Shown: positions 17,231-26,885, numbered from the stretch's first letter. The stretch is 51,735 nt of DNA from Pseudomonadales bacterium (GCA_002708905.1 PAPM01000042.1:1-51735); one strand, 5' to 3'. Made by a program: numbers and translations. Notes: generated from the letters alone by a model not told the origin.

Positions 17231-17959
17231 CTATTTCAGGTTTCGGGTAAGCAAATCGAGGGTTTTTCTTGCGGGCTCCTGACTCCATGGATGCTTGGCA
17301 AAAAAGCGCACCATACCGGGACCGGCTTTGTAGTACGTTTTCACCAACAAGCGACCCGACACCGATGCTTTCAGCCGCTGATCACGAAAACGTCTCAGTG
17401 CTTCCGTGCGCGCTTCAAGGTCCGTACCTTTCGATAACGCAACCCAAGGGCAGAGTTCTTTAAGAATCTCACCGTAATCGATATAAGAAGGCTGGATCAT
17501 GGCGCACTCATCCAGTGTCAAGCCGTTGTCGTAGGCCCAGATTGCCACCTCGGCCACATGAATATCGGGAATATAATCATACTCATGGAGTTGGTTAATC
17601 TGCTCCGGCAACACACCGCCGTCGGTGTACTTGATCAACTCTCCCACGGCGCAATGCACTCCCCGGTGATCGATAAAACGGGGTCGGCGCAGGGCATCAA
17701 CCGATTCATTGTGCTGCGGAAATATACCCTCCCGGGCATAGCACCGCAGCGCATTAATAACCAGTCTGCGATTAATCTTCTGCTGTGTATTCAAATGATA
17801 GGTGGGAACAGAGGCCAGATAGTCGCAGACGAACAGCAGGTGGGTCTGGATGTGCTCCTCCTCGTCAAGTGTCTGCAGAGACTTGCAACTGTGTAGAACA
17901 CCTAGATCCCCAATAACGGCGTTTACTTGCAAAGCTGAGCTCATAGTGGAAGCGTACAT
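17231..17959 (-). CDS. Uncharacterised protein with C-terminal CFI-box-like helical domain
   Basis: A 242-residue protein without signal peptide or membrane segment. Residues 50-150 are a helical region with two internally similar short stretches (FIDHRGVHCAVGELI and DIHVAEVAIWAYDNGL), of unknown function. The last 55 residues (RRFRDQRLKASVSGRLLVKT then YYKAGPGMVRFFAKHP) match the end of so-called CFI-box C-terminal domains of the type LRxFRDxxL...GRxxVxxYYxxGP. The Cys-Phe-Ile triplet that usually precedes it is absent. Start is the ATG at 17959 with AAGGAG 6 bases upstream. It is convergent with tesB across about 90 bases containing two weak hairpins. Function unknown. Confidence 0.6.
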   Translation of the reverse strand: MYASTMSSALQVNAVIGDLGVLHSCKSLQTLDEEEHIQTHLLFVCDYLASVPTYHLNTQQKINRRLVINALRCYAREGIFPQHNESVDALRRPRFIDHRGVHCAVGELIKYTDGGVLPEQINQLHEYDYIPDIHVAEVAIWAYDNGLTLDECAMIQPSYIDYGEILKELCPWVALSKGTDLEARTEALRRFRDQRLKASVSGRLLVKTYYKAGPGMVRFFAKHPWSQEPARKTLDLLTRNLK

Positions 17960-18100
17960 ATTCACTCCTTGAATCCTGTTTGTGATTTATTGGATGTAGC
18001 GTACTCCTGTTACAGCGCCAATCTCATTGTATGGCCTGCTGCGGTGGATGACCATCACAACACAGGCTCCCCGACAATCGGTTCTCCGCCAAGGGCGCTC

Positions 18101-18364
18101 TTATCTGAGCGCCTCTTCCTCTTCCACTACGGGTCGGTCCTCACGGGTACCGCGCATTCGGGTGCCCTGTGGCGGTCGTCGGCCATCGTCATGGGCCAGG
18201 ATCACATGGTCCTCATGCACTTCCAGCAGAATGCCCACAAACGGCATTTCAGACAGACTACCGGTGACACGATAACTGACCATATCTCCGGGCTTGAAAG
18301 TTTTCTCATCAAAATTGAATTCGAAGGGGCATTTTTCTTCCCCTGGTTTCACCATCTCTTTCAT
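18101..18364 (-). CDS. Small acidic hypothetical protein (87 aa)
   Basis: Eighty-seven residues from the ATG at 18364, which has AAGG about 8 bases upstream; an open frame continues another 43 codons upstream, but that part is hydrophobic and lacks a ribosome site. GDMVSYRVTGSLSEMPFVGI followed by LLEVHEDHVILAHDD looks like a small beta-barrel resembling Tudor/SH3-like RNA-interaction folds: KPGDxVSYR, then a hydrophobic strand, then HxDHVxL. The C-terminus is a run of glutamates and basic residues. No family recognised. It stands alone between the CFI-box-like gene and the acyl-CoA synthetase gene. Confidence 0.55.
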   Translation of the reverse strand: MKEMVKPGEEKCPFEFNFDEKTFKPGDMVSYRVTGSLSEMPFVGILLEVHEDHVILAHDDGRRPPQGTRMRGTREDRPVVEEEEALR

Positions 18365-18562
18365 CTTTCTAACCTTATTAATTCCATTACAACGGACAGG
18401 ATCAGGAACAATGTAAATAAGAATGGAAATGTAGTAAATATAAACAGCCCAATGTGACGGACAGAGACAAAAAACAACGCCCAACTTCAACATATTGAAT
18501 TACGGCCAGCGATTATTGCGATTAAATGAACAAGTTAAGGATCCATCTTAAGGACTTATCGA

Positions 18563-20137
18563 ATGAGTGATTCAGTTTATGCTGAGGCCAGGCAAAGAGC
18601 GTTTCAGGGAATGGAAGTAGCCGAGTACGCACGCTTGGTACCGGACCGCATCGCCGTGTTGTCGCCGGCAGGTCAGTTGAATTATTCAGAGTTGAACGCC
18701 CAAGCCAATCAGGTTGCGCATTTCCTGCGGGCTCAGGGTGTTGCTGAAGGGGACAAAGTCGCACTTCTGTGCAGCAACCGCCTGGAGTTTGTCGTGGTAC
18801 GCTTTGCCACCTATCGAATGGGCGCGGTACTGACACCGGTCAACTGGCACCTGACGGGCGAAGAGATTGCTTATATCGTTGACGATTGCGATGCGAAGGT
18901 TCTGTTTGCCGACATCCGGGTGGCGGAATCCGCAGTTTGGGCTGCGAACAATTGCTCCAAACTGAAGACCAAAGTGGCTATTGGTGGCAACCTTGATGAC
19001 TTTCTCGAATGGTCCGGTGTCCTGGCTTCCTACCCCAGCGAGGACATCGAGAATCCCAGTCTCGGTGGCATGATGCTCTACACCTCCGGCACCACCGGTC
19101 GCCCCAAAGGCGTTGAACGCAAACAACCTGATGCCAGATTGGTGGCGGATATGATTGCCGCCACCATCAATGCTTTCCAGTTCAATCCCAGCTCCGGCAC
19201 AGACCTGGCGCTCACATCCGGACCGTTGTATCACACCGGCCCTTTTAACTTGACCATGACCTTCCCCATCATTGCGGGTATCGGCACCGTGCTCATGGAT
19301 AAGTGGGAACCGGAACTCACCTTGCAACTGATTCAGAAACATCAGATCACGCACTGCTTCTTTGTTCCCACCATGTTCCACCGACTGCTGCAACTGCCAG
19401 AGTCCGTGCGCGAAGGATACAACATTTCATCATTAAAATTTGTCCTGCACAGTGCAGCCCCGTGCCCGGTTGATATCAAGCAAAAAATGATAGACTGGTG
19501 GGGTCCGGTCATCTGGGAAATGATGGCGACGACTGAAGGCCCTGGAACCTTGGTAAGCCCGCAGGAATGGTTGGCAAAACCCGGTACCGTCGGCAGGCCG
19601 CAACCGGGCCAGGTCAAAGTGCTGAATGATGATGGCCGGGAATTGGCACCCGGCGAGCCCGGAACCCTGTATTGGATCAATCCACCGAACAGCCGTTTCG
19701 CGTATTACAAAGATGCAGACAAAACGGCTGCCAACACTCGCGACGGCTACTTCACGGCAGGGGATATCGGCTATCTGGATGAGGACGGCTACCTGTTTCT
19801 AACCGGACGCAGCGCGGACCTTATTATTGCCGGGGGTGTGAATATCTATCCCCAGGAAATTGATGACCTGATTCTACAACATCCGGCCGTGGCCGATGTT
19901 GCCTGTGTAGGCATTCCCAATAGCGAGTGGGGTGAAGAGATCAAAGCTGTGGTGGAACTGCACTCGGGTTATCCAAAAAATACATCCACAGCTGAGGCGA
20001 TTTTGCAGTTTGCACATCAACGCCTTGCCAAACAGAAATGGCCCCGCTCTATTGACTTTGTATCCGTACTGCCCCGCACAGAAACCGGCAAAGTGTTACG
20101 CCGGCAGGTAAGGGATCGCTACTGGAATCAGGATTGA
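18563..20137 (+). CDS. AMP-binding acyl-CoA synthetase/ligase
   Basis: A 524-residue ANL-superfamily enzyme. The adenylate-forming core motif MLYTSGTTGRPKGV is near residues 170-184. The hinge and C-terminal motifs GYFTAGDIGYLDEDGYLFLT and GRSADLIIAGGVNIYPQEID are intact, and the catalytic lysine is in PRTETGKVLRR near the end. It should activate a carboxylic acid with ATP to an acyl-CoA. Overall it resembles medium/long-chain fatty-acid or bile/steroid acid CoA ligases; chain preference cannot be read from sequence. AAGGA lies 8 bases before the ATG. It is followed after only 7 bases by the tannase-like hydrolase, so the pair is an operon: hydrolysis of an ester, then activation of the released acid, is a reasonable inference. 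Confidence 0.9.
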   Translation: MSDSVYAEARQRAFQGMEVAEYARLVPDRIAVLSPAGQLNYSELNAQANQVAHFLRAQGVAEGDKVALLCSNRLEFVVVRFATYRMGAVLTPVNWHLTGEEIAYIVDDCDAKVLFADIRVAESAVWAANNCSKLKTKVAIGGNLDDFLEWSGVLASYPSEDIENPSLGGMMLYTSGTTGRPKGVERKQPDARLVADMIAATINAFQFNPSSGTDLALTSGPLYHTGPFNLTMTFPIIAGIGTVLMDKWEPELTLQLIQKHQITHCFFVPTMFHRLLQLPESVREGYNISSLKFVLHSAAPCPVDIKQKMIDWWGPVIWEMMATTEGPGTLVSPQEWLAKPGTVGRPQPGQVKVLNDDGRELAPGEPGTLYWINPPNSRFAYYKDADKTAANTRDGYFTAGDIGYLDEDGYLFLTGRSADLIIAGGVNIYPQEIDDLILQHPAVADVACVGIPNSEWGEEIKAVVELHSGYPKNTSTAEAILQFAHQRLAKQKWPRSIDFVSVLPRTETGKVLRRQVRDRYWNQD

Positions 20138-20144
20138 AAAAAAT

Positions 20145-22424
20145 ATGAATGCAGATGGAAGCTGGAAAGTCACCCTTTCCACCAAACTGGGCGCGCAGGA
20201 TATACAATTCCATATTACAACCAAAGGGAGCCACCTGGATTGCCTGATTGAAAGTCCCATGGGGAACATGGATGTGCAAGGCACGGTTTCAGGCAGCACA
20301 CTCAGTTGGGATATGAAAATCACCAAACCGATCCCGATGAAAGCCCGTTATGAAATAGAACTTGATGGCGACACCATGAGCGGTACAGCCAAGCTTGGTT
20401 TTTTGGGAAAAGCAAAGTTGTCCGGAGTGCGCATGGCAACAGCTACCCCACCGACAGAGCAGAATACAACGGATGAACCGGTTTTCATCACGGAAACATC
20501 CGTAGACCCGAAATACAACAATCCGTATATCGAAGTGGATGAGTGGCGACAGCAACCCGTCCCACACCGCTATGTACACGGCGGATTTGCTGACACCGGC
20601 GCTCGTTTTTCATTTTACTTCCCACCCAAAGACGGCTATCAAGGTCGCTTCTTTCATAATACTTACCCATTGGCGCTTTCATCCGACATCGGCCCCTTCC
20701 CCATTCCCTTTGCTGTGGCTACCGGCAACCTGGGTTTTACCATTGACAGCGGCGCTTACTATGTCCAAACCAATCTGGGCGGTAGCGATCGCACCCCTAT
20801 GGCCGATCCTGCTATTGCCGCTTATCGTGTGAATGCGGCAGCAGCCAAATACTCCCGCGTGCTGGCTGCAGAAATGTACGGTGATCACCGCCCCTGGGGT
20901 TATTTATTCGGTGGCAGCGGCGGTTCTTATCAGGTCATTGGTAGCGCGGAGAATACAGAAGGTGTGTGGGATGGTTTTGTTCCTTTTGTAATGGCGGTAC
21001 CCAATGCCATTCCCAGCATGTTTACCGTACGCATGCACGCACTGCGCATCCTCCGAAAGGGCAATAAATTTCCCGGCATTATGGATGCCGTCAACCCCGG
21101 CGGTAGCGGTGATCCTCACCGGCACCTTAATACAGAGGAAAGCGCTGCACTGCGTGAAGCCAGCTTAATGGGATTTCCATTACGGGGCTGGTACAACCAC
21201 GACAGGATGACCAGTGGTTATTTCAGTCATGTGGCACCTTTGGTGCCCATGCTGGACCCGGAATACAACGACGATTTCTGGAGCAAGCCTGGGTATCTGG
21301 GTAGTTGTCCGGGTACCAACACGCAAGGGGCGCTGAATCAGGAACGCTTTCAGTTTGATACCACGGTGACCCGTTGCATGGATGGTTTCTTGAAATCCCT
21401 GGAACTGGCAGCCATTCCGACTCAGGACTTTTCAGACGCCCATCTGGTCATCCTAAACGGAGCATCCGCCGGCAACAGCATTCCCATCGCCGGTATCAAC
21501 GGCAAGATCATTGAATTCCAACTGGCTGCCGACCAAATGGCTATCAGCAACATCCAACCCGGTGATCGGGTGCGCATCGATAACGCCTGGGCACTGGCAT
21601 TACAGACCTACCATCGCCACCAGGTACCGGATTTTGAAACCGACGCCGACATGATCGGCTGGAACCAGTTTCGCGACGAGGCCGGGAATCCAATATATCC
21701 GCAGCGGAATATTTTGATCGGGCCGTTGTCCGCAGCAGGGACCGCCGGCTCGATCCCCAACGGCAACATCAAAGGAAAAATGTTGGCGGTGCAAACTCTG
21801 ATGGATATCGATGCCCTGCCCTGGCAGGCGGACTGGTATCGAAAGCAAGTTAAACAACAACTGGGCGACCGCGCTGAAACTGAGTTTGCGCTCTGGTATG
21901 TGGACCATGCCCAACACGATAATCCGACCAGCGACCAGGCCAACGCACATACGGTAAGTTATGAGGGCGTGCTGCAGCAGGCTTTGCGGGATTTGAGTAA
22001 CTGGGTGGAAAACGGCGTCATACCTGGGTCATCACACTATGACGTTGTGGAGTCACAGGTGGTGATTCCCAACGATGTGTCCCGGGGCGGAATTCAACCC
22101 GTCATCCAATTTTCAGCCAACGGCCAGCAATCAGTAACCGTCGCAATGGGAGAAGAAGTTACTTATTCCGCAACTATTGAGTTACCCAAAGACACAGGCA
22201 TGCTGGTATCGATCGAATGGGACTGGGAAGGCGTTGGCACATTTCCCTGCCGCTCTGAGATTGATTCACCTGTAGAAAAAATGACGTTAGAGAAATCACA
22301 TCGGTTTACCCAGCCGGGGACTTATTTTTCAGTGATCCGCGCCACTTCGCAACGGCAGGGCGACAAACAAACACCCTATGGCAGAATTCAGAATATTGCA
22401 CGGCTTCGCGTCACCGTTCAATAA
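20145..22424 (+). CDS. Tannase-like alpha/beta-hydrolase with N-terminal beta domain and C-terminal PKD-like domain
   Basis: A 759-residue protein. Residues 1-100 form a beta-strand-rich domain of alternating polar and hydrophobic strands (DGSWKVTLSTKLG...DGDTMSGTAKLG), a type found attached to various hydrolases. The central part has FGGSGGSYQ with Ser258 as probable nucleophile, and an HGG near residue 145 that could build the oxyanion hole, giving a tannase/feruloyl-esterase-like impression. Residues from about 655 contain a PKD/Ig-like fold (EVTYSATIELPKD then SHRFTQPGTYFSVIRATS). No signal peptide is visible, odd for a PKD-bearing enzyme. Start ATG at 20145, 7 bases after the acyl-CoA synthetase stop; translational coupling likely. 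Substrate unknown. Confidence 0.65.
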   Translation: MNADGSWKVTLSTKLGAQDIQFHITTKGSHLDCLIESPMGNMDVQGTVSGSTLSWDMKITKPIPMKARYEIELDGDTMSGTAKLGFLGKAKLSGVRMATATPPTEQNTTDEPVFITETSVDPKYNNPYIEVDEWRQQPVPHRYVHGGFADTGARFSFYFPPKDGYQGRFFHNTYPLALSSDIGPFPIPFAVATGNLGFTIDSGAYYVQTNLGGSDRTPMADPAIAAYRVNAAAAKYSRVLAAEMYGDHRPWGYLFGGSGGSYQVIGSAENTEGVWDGFVPFVMAVPNAIPSMFTVRMHALRILRKGNKFPGIMDAVNPGGSGDPHRHLNTEESAALREASLMGFPLRGWYNHDRMTSGYFSHVAPLVPMLDPEYNDDFWSKPGYLGSCPGTNTQGALNQERFQFDTTVTRCMDGFLKSLELAAIPTQDFSDAHLVILNGASAGNSIPIAGINGKIIEFQLAADQMAISNIQPGDRVRIDNAWALALQTYHRHQVPDFETDADMIGWNQFRDEAGNPIYPQRNILIGPLSAAGTAGSIPNGNIKGKMLAVQTLMDIDALPWQADWYRKQVKQQLGDRAETEFALWYVDHAQHDNPTSDQANAHTVSYEGVLQQALRDLSNWVENGVIPGSSHYDVVESQVVIPNDVSRGGIQPVIQFSANGQQSVTVAMGEEVTYSATIELPKDTGMLVSIEWDWEGVGTFPCRSEIDSPVEKMTLEKSHRFTQPGTYFSVIRATSQRQGDKQTPYGRIQNIARLRVTVQ

Positions 22425-22497
22425 ATGTTCTTGAGCCCGCTAATAGCAAATTGCAATAAGTTAATAACGTTTCTCCTTCATTAAAAATTCCAATCAG

Positions 22498-22518
22498 CAA
22501 TTTATAAAATATAAATTG
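22498..22518. promoter_or_regulatory. Perfect AT-rich palindrome upstream of katG
   Basis: CAATTTATA-AAA-TATAAATTG is a perfect 9+9 inverted repeat with a three-base centre, about 145 bases before the katG start. Its size and AT-richness suit a dimeric Fur/PerR-like or other repressor, or a promoter-overlapping operator. The classic Fur and OxyR consensus sequences are not matched. Binding protein unknown. Confidence 0.45.
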
Positions 22519-22570
22519 TACTCCCTGCATCGTTCCCACCTATCCTTTTGAGCGGGAAGTATTCCTTGTG

Positions 22571-22595
22571 TAGTTGTTAGTTTTCTAACCAACTA
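22571..22595 (+). promoter_or_regulatory. Hairpin in katG leader
   Basis: TAGTTGTTAG (22571-22580) pairs with CTAACCAACTA (22585-22595) with one unpaired base and a 4-base T-rich loop. It lies about 70 bases before the katG start, in the likely 5' untranslated region or at the promoter. It is followed by CGAAG, not a T tract, so it is not a terminator. Function unknown. Confidence 0.3.
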
Positions 22596-22663
22596 CCGAA
22601 GTAGCCGCTCGTTGCTTCCGGAGAATCTATAAAACACCAAAAATCTCAGAGGATACCCAAAAC

Positions 22664-24883
22664 ATGAGACAGCTACCCGCCGTAAGAAAAGCTCTTACGT
22701 TCGCTGCCCTTTGCGCTATCAGTTCCACATCATCCCTTGGCCTTGCTGCTGAAAACCCCGACAACGATTACTGGTGGCCCAACCGCCTCAGTCTGGAGCC
22801 TTTGCGGGATTCCAGCGCATCCGCAGACCCCATGGGACCAGATTTCCGCTACGCTGATGCCTTCAAACAACTGGATTTAGAAGCATTAAAGAAAGACCTT
22901 TCCATCCTGATGAAAACATCTCAGGATTGGTGGCCGGCGGACTATGGTCATTACGGACCGTTCTTCATCCGCATGTCCTGGCACGCGGCCGGCACCTATC
23001 GATCCATTGACGGCCGTGGCGGTGCCGACGGCGGCATGCAACGTTTTGCCCCCCTCAATGCCTGGCCTGACAATGCTAACCTGGACAAGGCGCGCCGCCT
23101 GTTGCAACCCATCAAACTGAAGTACGGCAACGCCCTCTCCTGGGCCGATTTGCTGGTCCTGGCCGGTACCGTTGCGATGGAAGATATGGGCTTTAAAATT
23201 GCCGGCTTTGCTTTTGGGCGTGCGGATGAGTGGGAACCGGAAGAAGTGAACTGGGGCCCCGAAGGACAATGGTTGACGGACCAACGTCGCGATCAGAAAG
23301 GCATGCTGAAAGGGCCTTTCGGTGCCACTGAAATGGGTTTGATTTATGTGAATCCGGAAGGCCCCCACGGCAATCCGGACCCGCTGGCCGCGGCCAGGGA
23401 TATCCGCCAGGCCTTTGGCCGCATGGGTATGAACGATGAAGAAACTGCCGCACTGATTGCCGGTGGACACACCTTCGGTAAAACCCACGGTGCGCACAAA
23501 CCCTCCGATTGTGTCGGTGCTGACCCGGAAGCGGCTTCGCTGGAAACCCAAGGCCTGGGCTGGATGAACAAATGCGGCAAGGGCAATGGCGCTGATACCG
23601 TCACCAGTGGCCTGGAAGGCGCCTGGACCGTCAGCCCGGCCCAATGGACCCACAACTTTTTACAGAACCTGTACAACTATGAATGGGAGCTGACCACCAG
23701 CCCAGCCGGCGCCAAGCAATGGACACCGAAAAACGGCCAGGGTAAGGGCCTGGTGCCGGATGCCCATGATCCAAACAAACGCCACGCGCCCATCATGTTA
23801 ACCACTGACCTGGCACTGAAAAAGGATCCAGCCTATCGCAAGATCACGGAAAAATGGCTGAAGAATCCGGAGGAATTTGAGGATGCCTACGCCCGGGCCT
23901 GGTTTAAACTCACCCACCGCGATATGGGGCCAACCTCCCGTTACCTGGGTAACTGGCTGCCACAAGATGAATACATTTGGCAGGACCCGGTCCCCAAAGC
24001 CGGCTCTCAGCTGATCGGTAACCAGGCAATCGCCAAGCTGAAAAAGGAAATCCTGGATTCCGGTTTAACTGTTTCCCAATTAGTACGTACCGCCTGGGCT
24101 TCTGCCTCCACCTTCCGCGAAACGGATATGCGAGGTGGTGCCAACGGTGCTCGCATTCGCCTGGCCCCGCAGAAAGACTGGGATGTAAATCAGCCCAAAG
24201 AGTTGCAGAAAGTGCTGGCCAAGCTGGAAAAAATCCAAAAGGCATTCAACAAGAAAAACAGCAAGACCCCGGTTTCCCTGGCAGACTTGATTGTGTTGGG
24301 CGGTGCTGCAGCCATTGAAAAGGCCGCGGCGGACGCCGGCTACCAGGTCTCGGTCTCCTTCAAACCCGGCCGTACGGATGCTACCCAGGAGATGACCGAC
24401 GTTGAATCCTTCGCCTATCTGGAGCCCAAAGCGGATGGCTTCCGCAATTACCTGCAACAAGGTTTTCCCCGGCCACCGGCGGAAGCGCTGGTCGAAAAAG
24501 CCGCCTTGCTGGATCTGAGCGTACCGGAAATGACTGCATTAGTTGGTGGTATGCGGGTATTGGGTGCCAATGCGGATGGCAGCAAGCATGGTGTATTTAC
24601 CAGCAAGCCGGGTCAGTTGAGCAACGACTTCTTCGTGAACCTGGTGGACATGTCAACGGTATGGAAAAAATCCAGCACCGAAGGGCTCTATGAGGGCAGC
24701 GATCGCAAGACCGGCAAGGTCAAATGGACTGCTACACCGGTAGACCTGATTTTCGGGTCCAACTCGGAGCTGCGGGCAATTTCGGAGTTCTACGCCTCCG
24801 CGGATTCCAAACAGAAATTTGTGGACGACTTTGTGCTCGCCTGGACCAAAGTGATGCAGGCCGATCGCTTTGATTTAATGTAA
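22664..24883 (+). CDS. katG: Catalase-peroxidase with signal peptide (periplasmic KatG)
   Basis: A 739-residue bifunctional haem catalase-peroxidase. Distal residues are Arg103, Trp106 and His107 ([11 protein letters not shown]). The Met-Tyr-Trp adduct needed for catalase activity is complete: Trp106, Tyr228 (LIYVNPEGP) and Met254 (GRMGMNDEE). The proximal haem ligand is His269 ([11 protein letters not shown]). Both family halves are present. Unlike most cytoplasmic KatG proteins it begins with a Sec-type signal (basic RQLPAVRK, hydrophobic 10-22, likely cleavage after LAA at residue 29), so it should act in the periplasm, as KatP-like enzymes do. The leader has an AT-rich palindrome and a hairpin. 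AGAGGA precedes the ATG. A GC-rich hairpin follows the stop. Confidence 0.95.
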   Translation: MRQLPAVRKALTFAALCAISSTSSLGLAAENPDNDYWWPNRLSLEPLRDSSASADPMGPDFRYADAFKQLDLEALKKDLSILMKTSQDWWPADYGHYGPFFIRMSWHAAGTYRSIDGRGGADGGMQRFAPLNAWPDNANLDKARRLLQPIKLKYGNALSWADLLVLAGTVAMEDMGFKIAGFAFGRADEWEPEEVNWGPEGQWLTDQRRDQKGMLKGPFGATEMGLIYVNPEGPHGNPDPLAAARDIRQAFGRMGMNDEETAALIAGGHTFGKTHGAHKPSDCVGADPEAASLETQGLGWMNKCGKGNGADTVTSGLEGAWTVSPAQWTHNFLQNLYNYEWELTTSPAGAKQWTPKNGQGKGLVPDAHDPNKRHAPIMLTTDLALKKDPAYRKITEKWLKNPEEFEDAYARAWFKLTHRDMGPTSRYLGNWLPQDEYIWQDPVPKAGSQLIGNQAIAKLKKEILDSGLTVSQLVRTAWASASTFRETDMRGGANGARIRLAPQKDWDVNQPKELQKVLAKLEKIQKAFNKKNSKTPVSLADLIVLGGAAAIEKAAADAGYQVSVSFKPGRTDATQEMTDVESFAYLEPKADGFRNYLQQGFPRPPAEALVEKAALLDLSVPEMTALVGGMRVLGANADGSKHGVFTSKPGQLSNDFFVNLVDMSTVWKKSSTEGLYEGSDRKTGKVKWTATPVDLIFGSNSELRAISEFYASADSKQKFVDDFVLAWTKVMQADRFDLM

Positions 24884-24903
24884 GCGCTGAAAACAGGTAA
24901 CAA

Positions 24904-24940
24904 CGGCGGCGCCCCCAGGACGCCGCCGCTTTCAATTTTG
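24904..24940 (+). terminator. Terminator after katG
   Basis: CGGCGGCG (24904-24911) and CGCCGCCG (24921-24928) form a perfect 8-base GC stem with a 9-base loop, followed by CTTTCAATTTT. The T tract is interrupted. It lies between the convergent katG and diguanylate cyclase genes and may serve both. Confidence 0.6.
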
Positions 24941-24948
24941 AGCATTCG

Positions 24949-26745
24949 CTAAACGCTATCTTCATACTCAATAATCTGGTCCCGCCCCTGATTCTTCGCC
25001 CGATAGAGCGCATCATCTGCCTTGTTGAGTAACACTTCGATATCCTGTTCCTCACCCAGATAAGCCACACCAATACTGGCCGTCATACACAGCTCACCCA
25101 CAGTGGTATTAATGGCGATCTTCGCAATCTCCTCACGCAACCGCTGTGCCGTTCTCAGGGTACCTTCCTTATCCTCGCTTAACACTAAAGCAAACTCCTC
25201 TCCACCCAAACGTCCCCAAACATCACTGCCCCGCAAGTTCGCCATAACCGTGTCGCTAAACAGGCGCAAGGCTTCATCCCCCATACTATGTCCGAAGGTA
25301 TCGTTGATGGACTTGAACAAATCAATGTCAAACATCAGCAAGCTCATAGGTTGCTGCTTGCGTAACGCGAAGTTCAGGCGTTTATCTGCCTCGATGAAAA
25401 AACTGCGCCGATTGTAAACTCCGGTTAATGGGTCTGTGCGGGCCTCATGCTCGGCTTCCAGCTTGGCTTTTTCCAGTTCCTTCGTGCGAGCCCGCACCTG
25501 ATCTTCCAGCTCCGCTTTCGATTCTTCCAGATGTTGGCGATAACGCTTTTCCGCATCCTCTTTTTGAAGCCTAAGCCTGCGCACCTTGATACCCATGGCC
25601 GCCATAATCCCGAGCATTTCAACGAAGGAGGCAAACGCCGGCCAGTAGTAATTAATGGTATTGTGAGGAACCACGCCCAAGTCACGCAATGCCTGTACGA
25701 CCAGGCCGAACACCAATAAGCTCCATGCCAGGGCAAACACACCGGCATCAGTGGAACCCTGCCGCCAACGGACGATACCGGCGATGGACATCATGGGGTA
25801 CAGGAAAAGCGCTACGGTAATGGACAGCACCGCCAGCCCCGTCAAACTGAACACCGCGCACACCAACAGGAAGACGGAATTGCACAGCATAAACAGCAGA
25901 ATGTAATCAATCTTCGGCGTATGTTTTCGGGTGTGTAAAAATGAACGGGCAAACACTATTCCAAAGAACACCCCCAAGGCACCACTGATCGACAGGTAGT
26001 TCCAATGAAAGTGGTTCTTCAACACAAACTGATGGGTATAACCGAGGATGGTGCACCAACTGATAATTTTCGTGAATGCATAAATAGAATAGATCAGAAA
26101 GGTTTTATCCCGGGTGGCAATGGCGCCCACCAGAGAAATAATCGACATCAAAAAAATGCCACCAAACAGAAACATGATGATACTGGTCTCGGCGGTATGA
26201 GTCTCACGCAGCAGGTCAGGGGACCATATGCGCATACTGGGAAAGACAAAACCGGCCTGGTGAGAGCTGAATTTCACCAGAAACTCGACACTCTCATGGG
26301 GAGGTATCGTTGTTGGCACCACAAACCGGTTATGAGACACCGGGCGCTGACCGAAGGGATCGGACAACGACATACTGGCAATGGACTGATACTGTCCTGA
26401 CCCCACGTCGCTTCTCGAAAAAGCGTCCAGAGCAATCAGTTGATGATCAACATACTCCAGATCCACGGTAAGTGGCTGGTTGGTGATATTGTGCAGAACG
26501 AAATGGCTCCAAAACGCGCCTGGCTTCAAGCCAGTGGAACCTGCACTGTTTAACGGTGCAAATCGGCCTTGCTGATAAAGCACATCCACTTCAGCAACAC
26601 TGTGGTCATTCTTTACGTCATGCCAAACTTCAGATTGGCCAGTGGTCTGACTCCCATCTTCGGCCTCACCCACTTCAATTACAGTGACTGCGTGCGCTAA
26701 CTGGGGAAATACCAAAAGCACTGCTACTATAAATTTCAGGATCAT
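24949..26745 (-). CDS. Diguanylate cyclase with 7TMR-DISM sensor
   Basis: A 598-residue membrane protein. A signal peptide (residues 1-19, cleaved after AHA) precedes an extracytoplasmic beta domain (7TMR-DISMED2-like, about 40-175). Seven hydrophobic helices follow at about 185-385, then a coiled coil rich in Glu, Lys and Arg (about 390-435). A C-terminal GGDEF domain has an active GGEEF at 514-518 and an intact RxxD inhibitory site (Arg505, Asp508) five residues before it. It should make cyclic di-GMP in response to an extracytoplasmic ligand, with product feedback. The gene is convergent with katG and divergent from the lipase gene. No phosphodiesterase domain is attached. Confidence 0.92.
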   Translation of the reverse strand: MILKFIVAVLLVFPQLAHAVTVIEVGEAEDGSQTTGQSEVWHDVKNDHSVAEVDVLYQQGRFAPLNSAGSTGLKPGAFWSHFVLHNITNQPLTVDLEYVDHQLIALDAFSRSDVGSGQYQSIASMSLSDPFGQRPVSHNRFVVPTTIPPHESVEFLVKFSSHQAGFVFPSMRIWSPDLLRETHTAETSIIMFLFGGIFLMSIISLVGAIATRDKTFLIYSIYAFTKIISWCTILGYTHQFVLKNHFHWNYLSISGALGVFFGIVFARSFLHTRKHTPKIDYILLFMLCNSVFLLVCAVFSLTGLAVLSITVALFLYPMMSIAGIVRWRQGSTDAGVFALAWSLLVFGLVVQALRDLGVVPHNTINYYWPAFASFVEMLGIMAAMGIKVRRLRLQKEDAEKRYRQHLEESKAELEDQVRARTKELEKAKLEAEHEARTDPLTGVYNRRSFFIEADKRLNFALRKQQPMSLLMFDIDLFKSINDTFGHSMGDEALRLFSDTVMANLRGSDVWGRLGGEEFALVLSEDKEGTLRTAQRLREEIAKIAINTTVGELCMTASIGVAYLGEEQDIEVLLNKADDALYRAKNQGRDQIIEYEDSV

Positions 26746-26885
26746 GAAAAGGCCCCAAAAAGGAATTTACCAGGCCATCAGACAGAGCATCATGCCCGGT
26801 TAACTATAGTTCAAAAACAACATGCTTACACCGGCATGGTTTCGATTGGGGTTTTTCCAACAGCATCCAAAGGACAACCATAGCA

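Noticed and set aside
18365-18493. Upstream extension of the small acidic protein
   Set aside because: Hydrophobic and lacking a ribosome site; the ATG at 18364 with AAGG upstream fits better.
18686-19393. A 235-codon minus-strand open frame opposite the acyl-CoA synthetase
   Set aside because: Shadow of a conserved ANL-family gene.
22886-23653. A 255-codon minus-strand open frame within katG
   Set aside because: Fully inside katG, whose active-site residues are intact.
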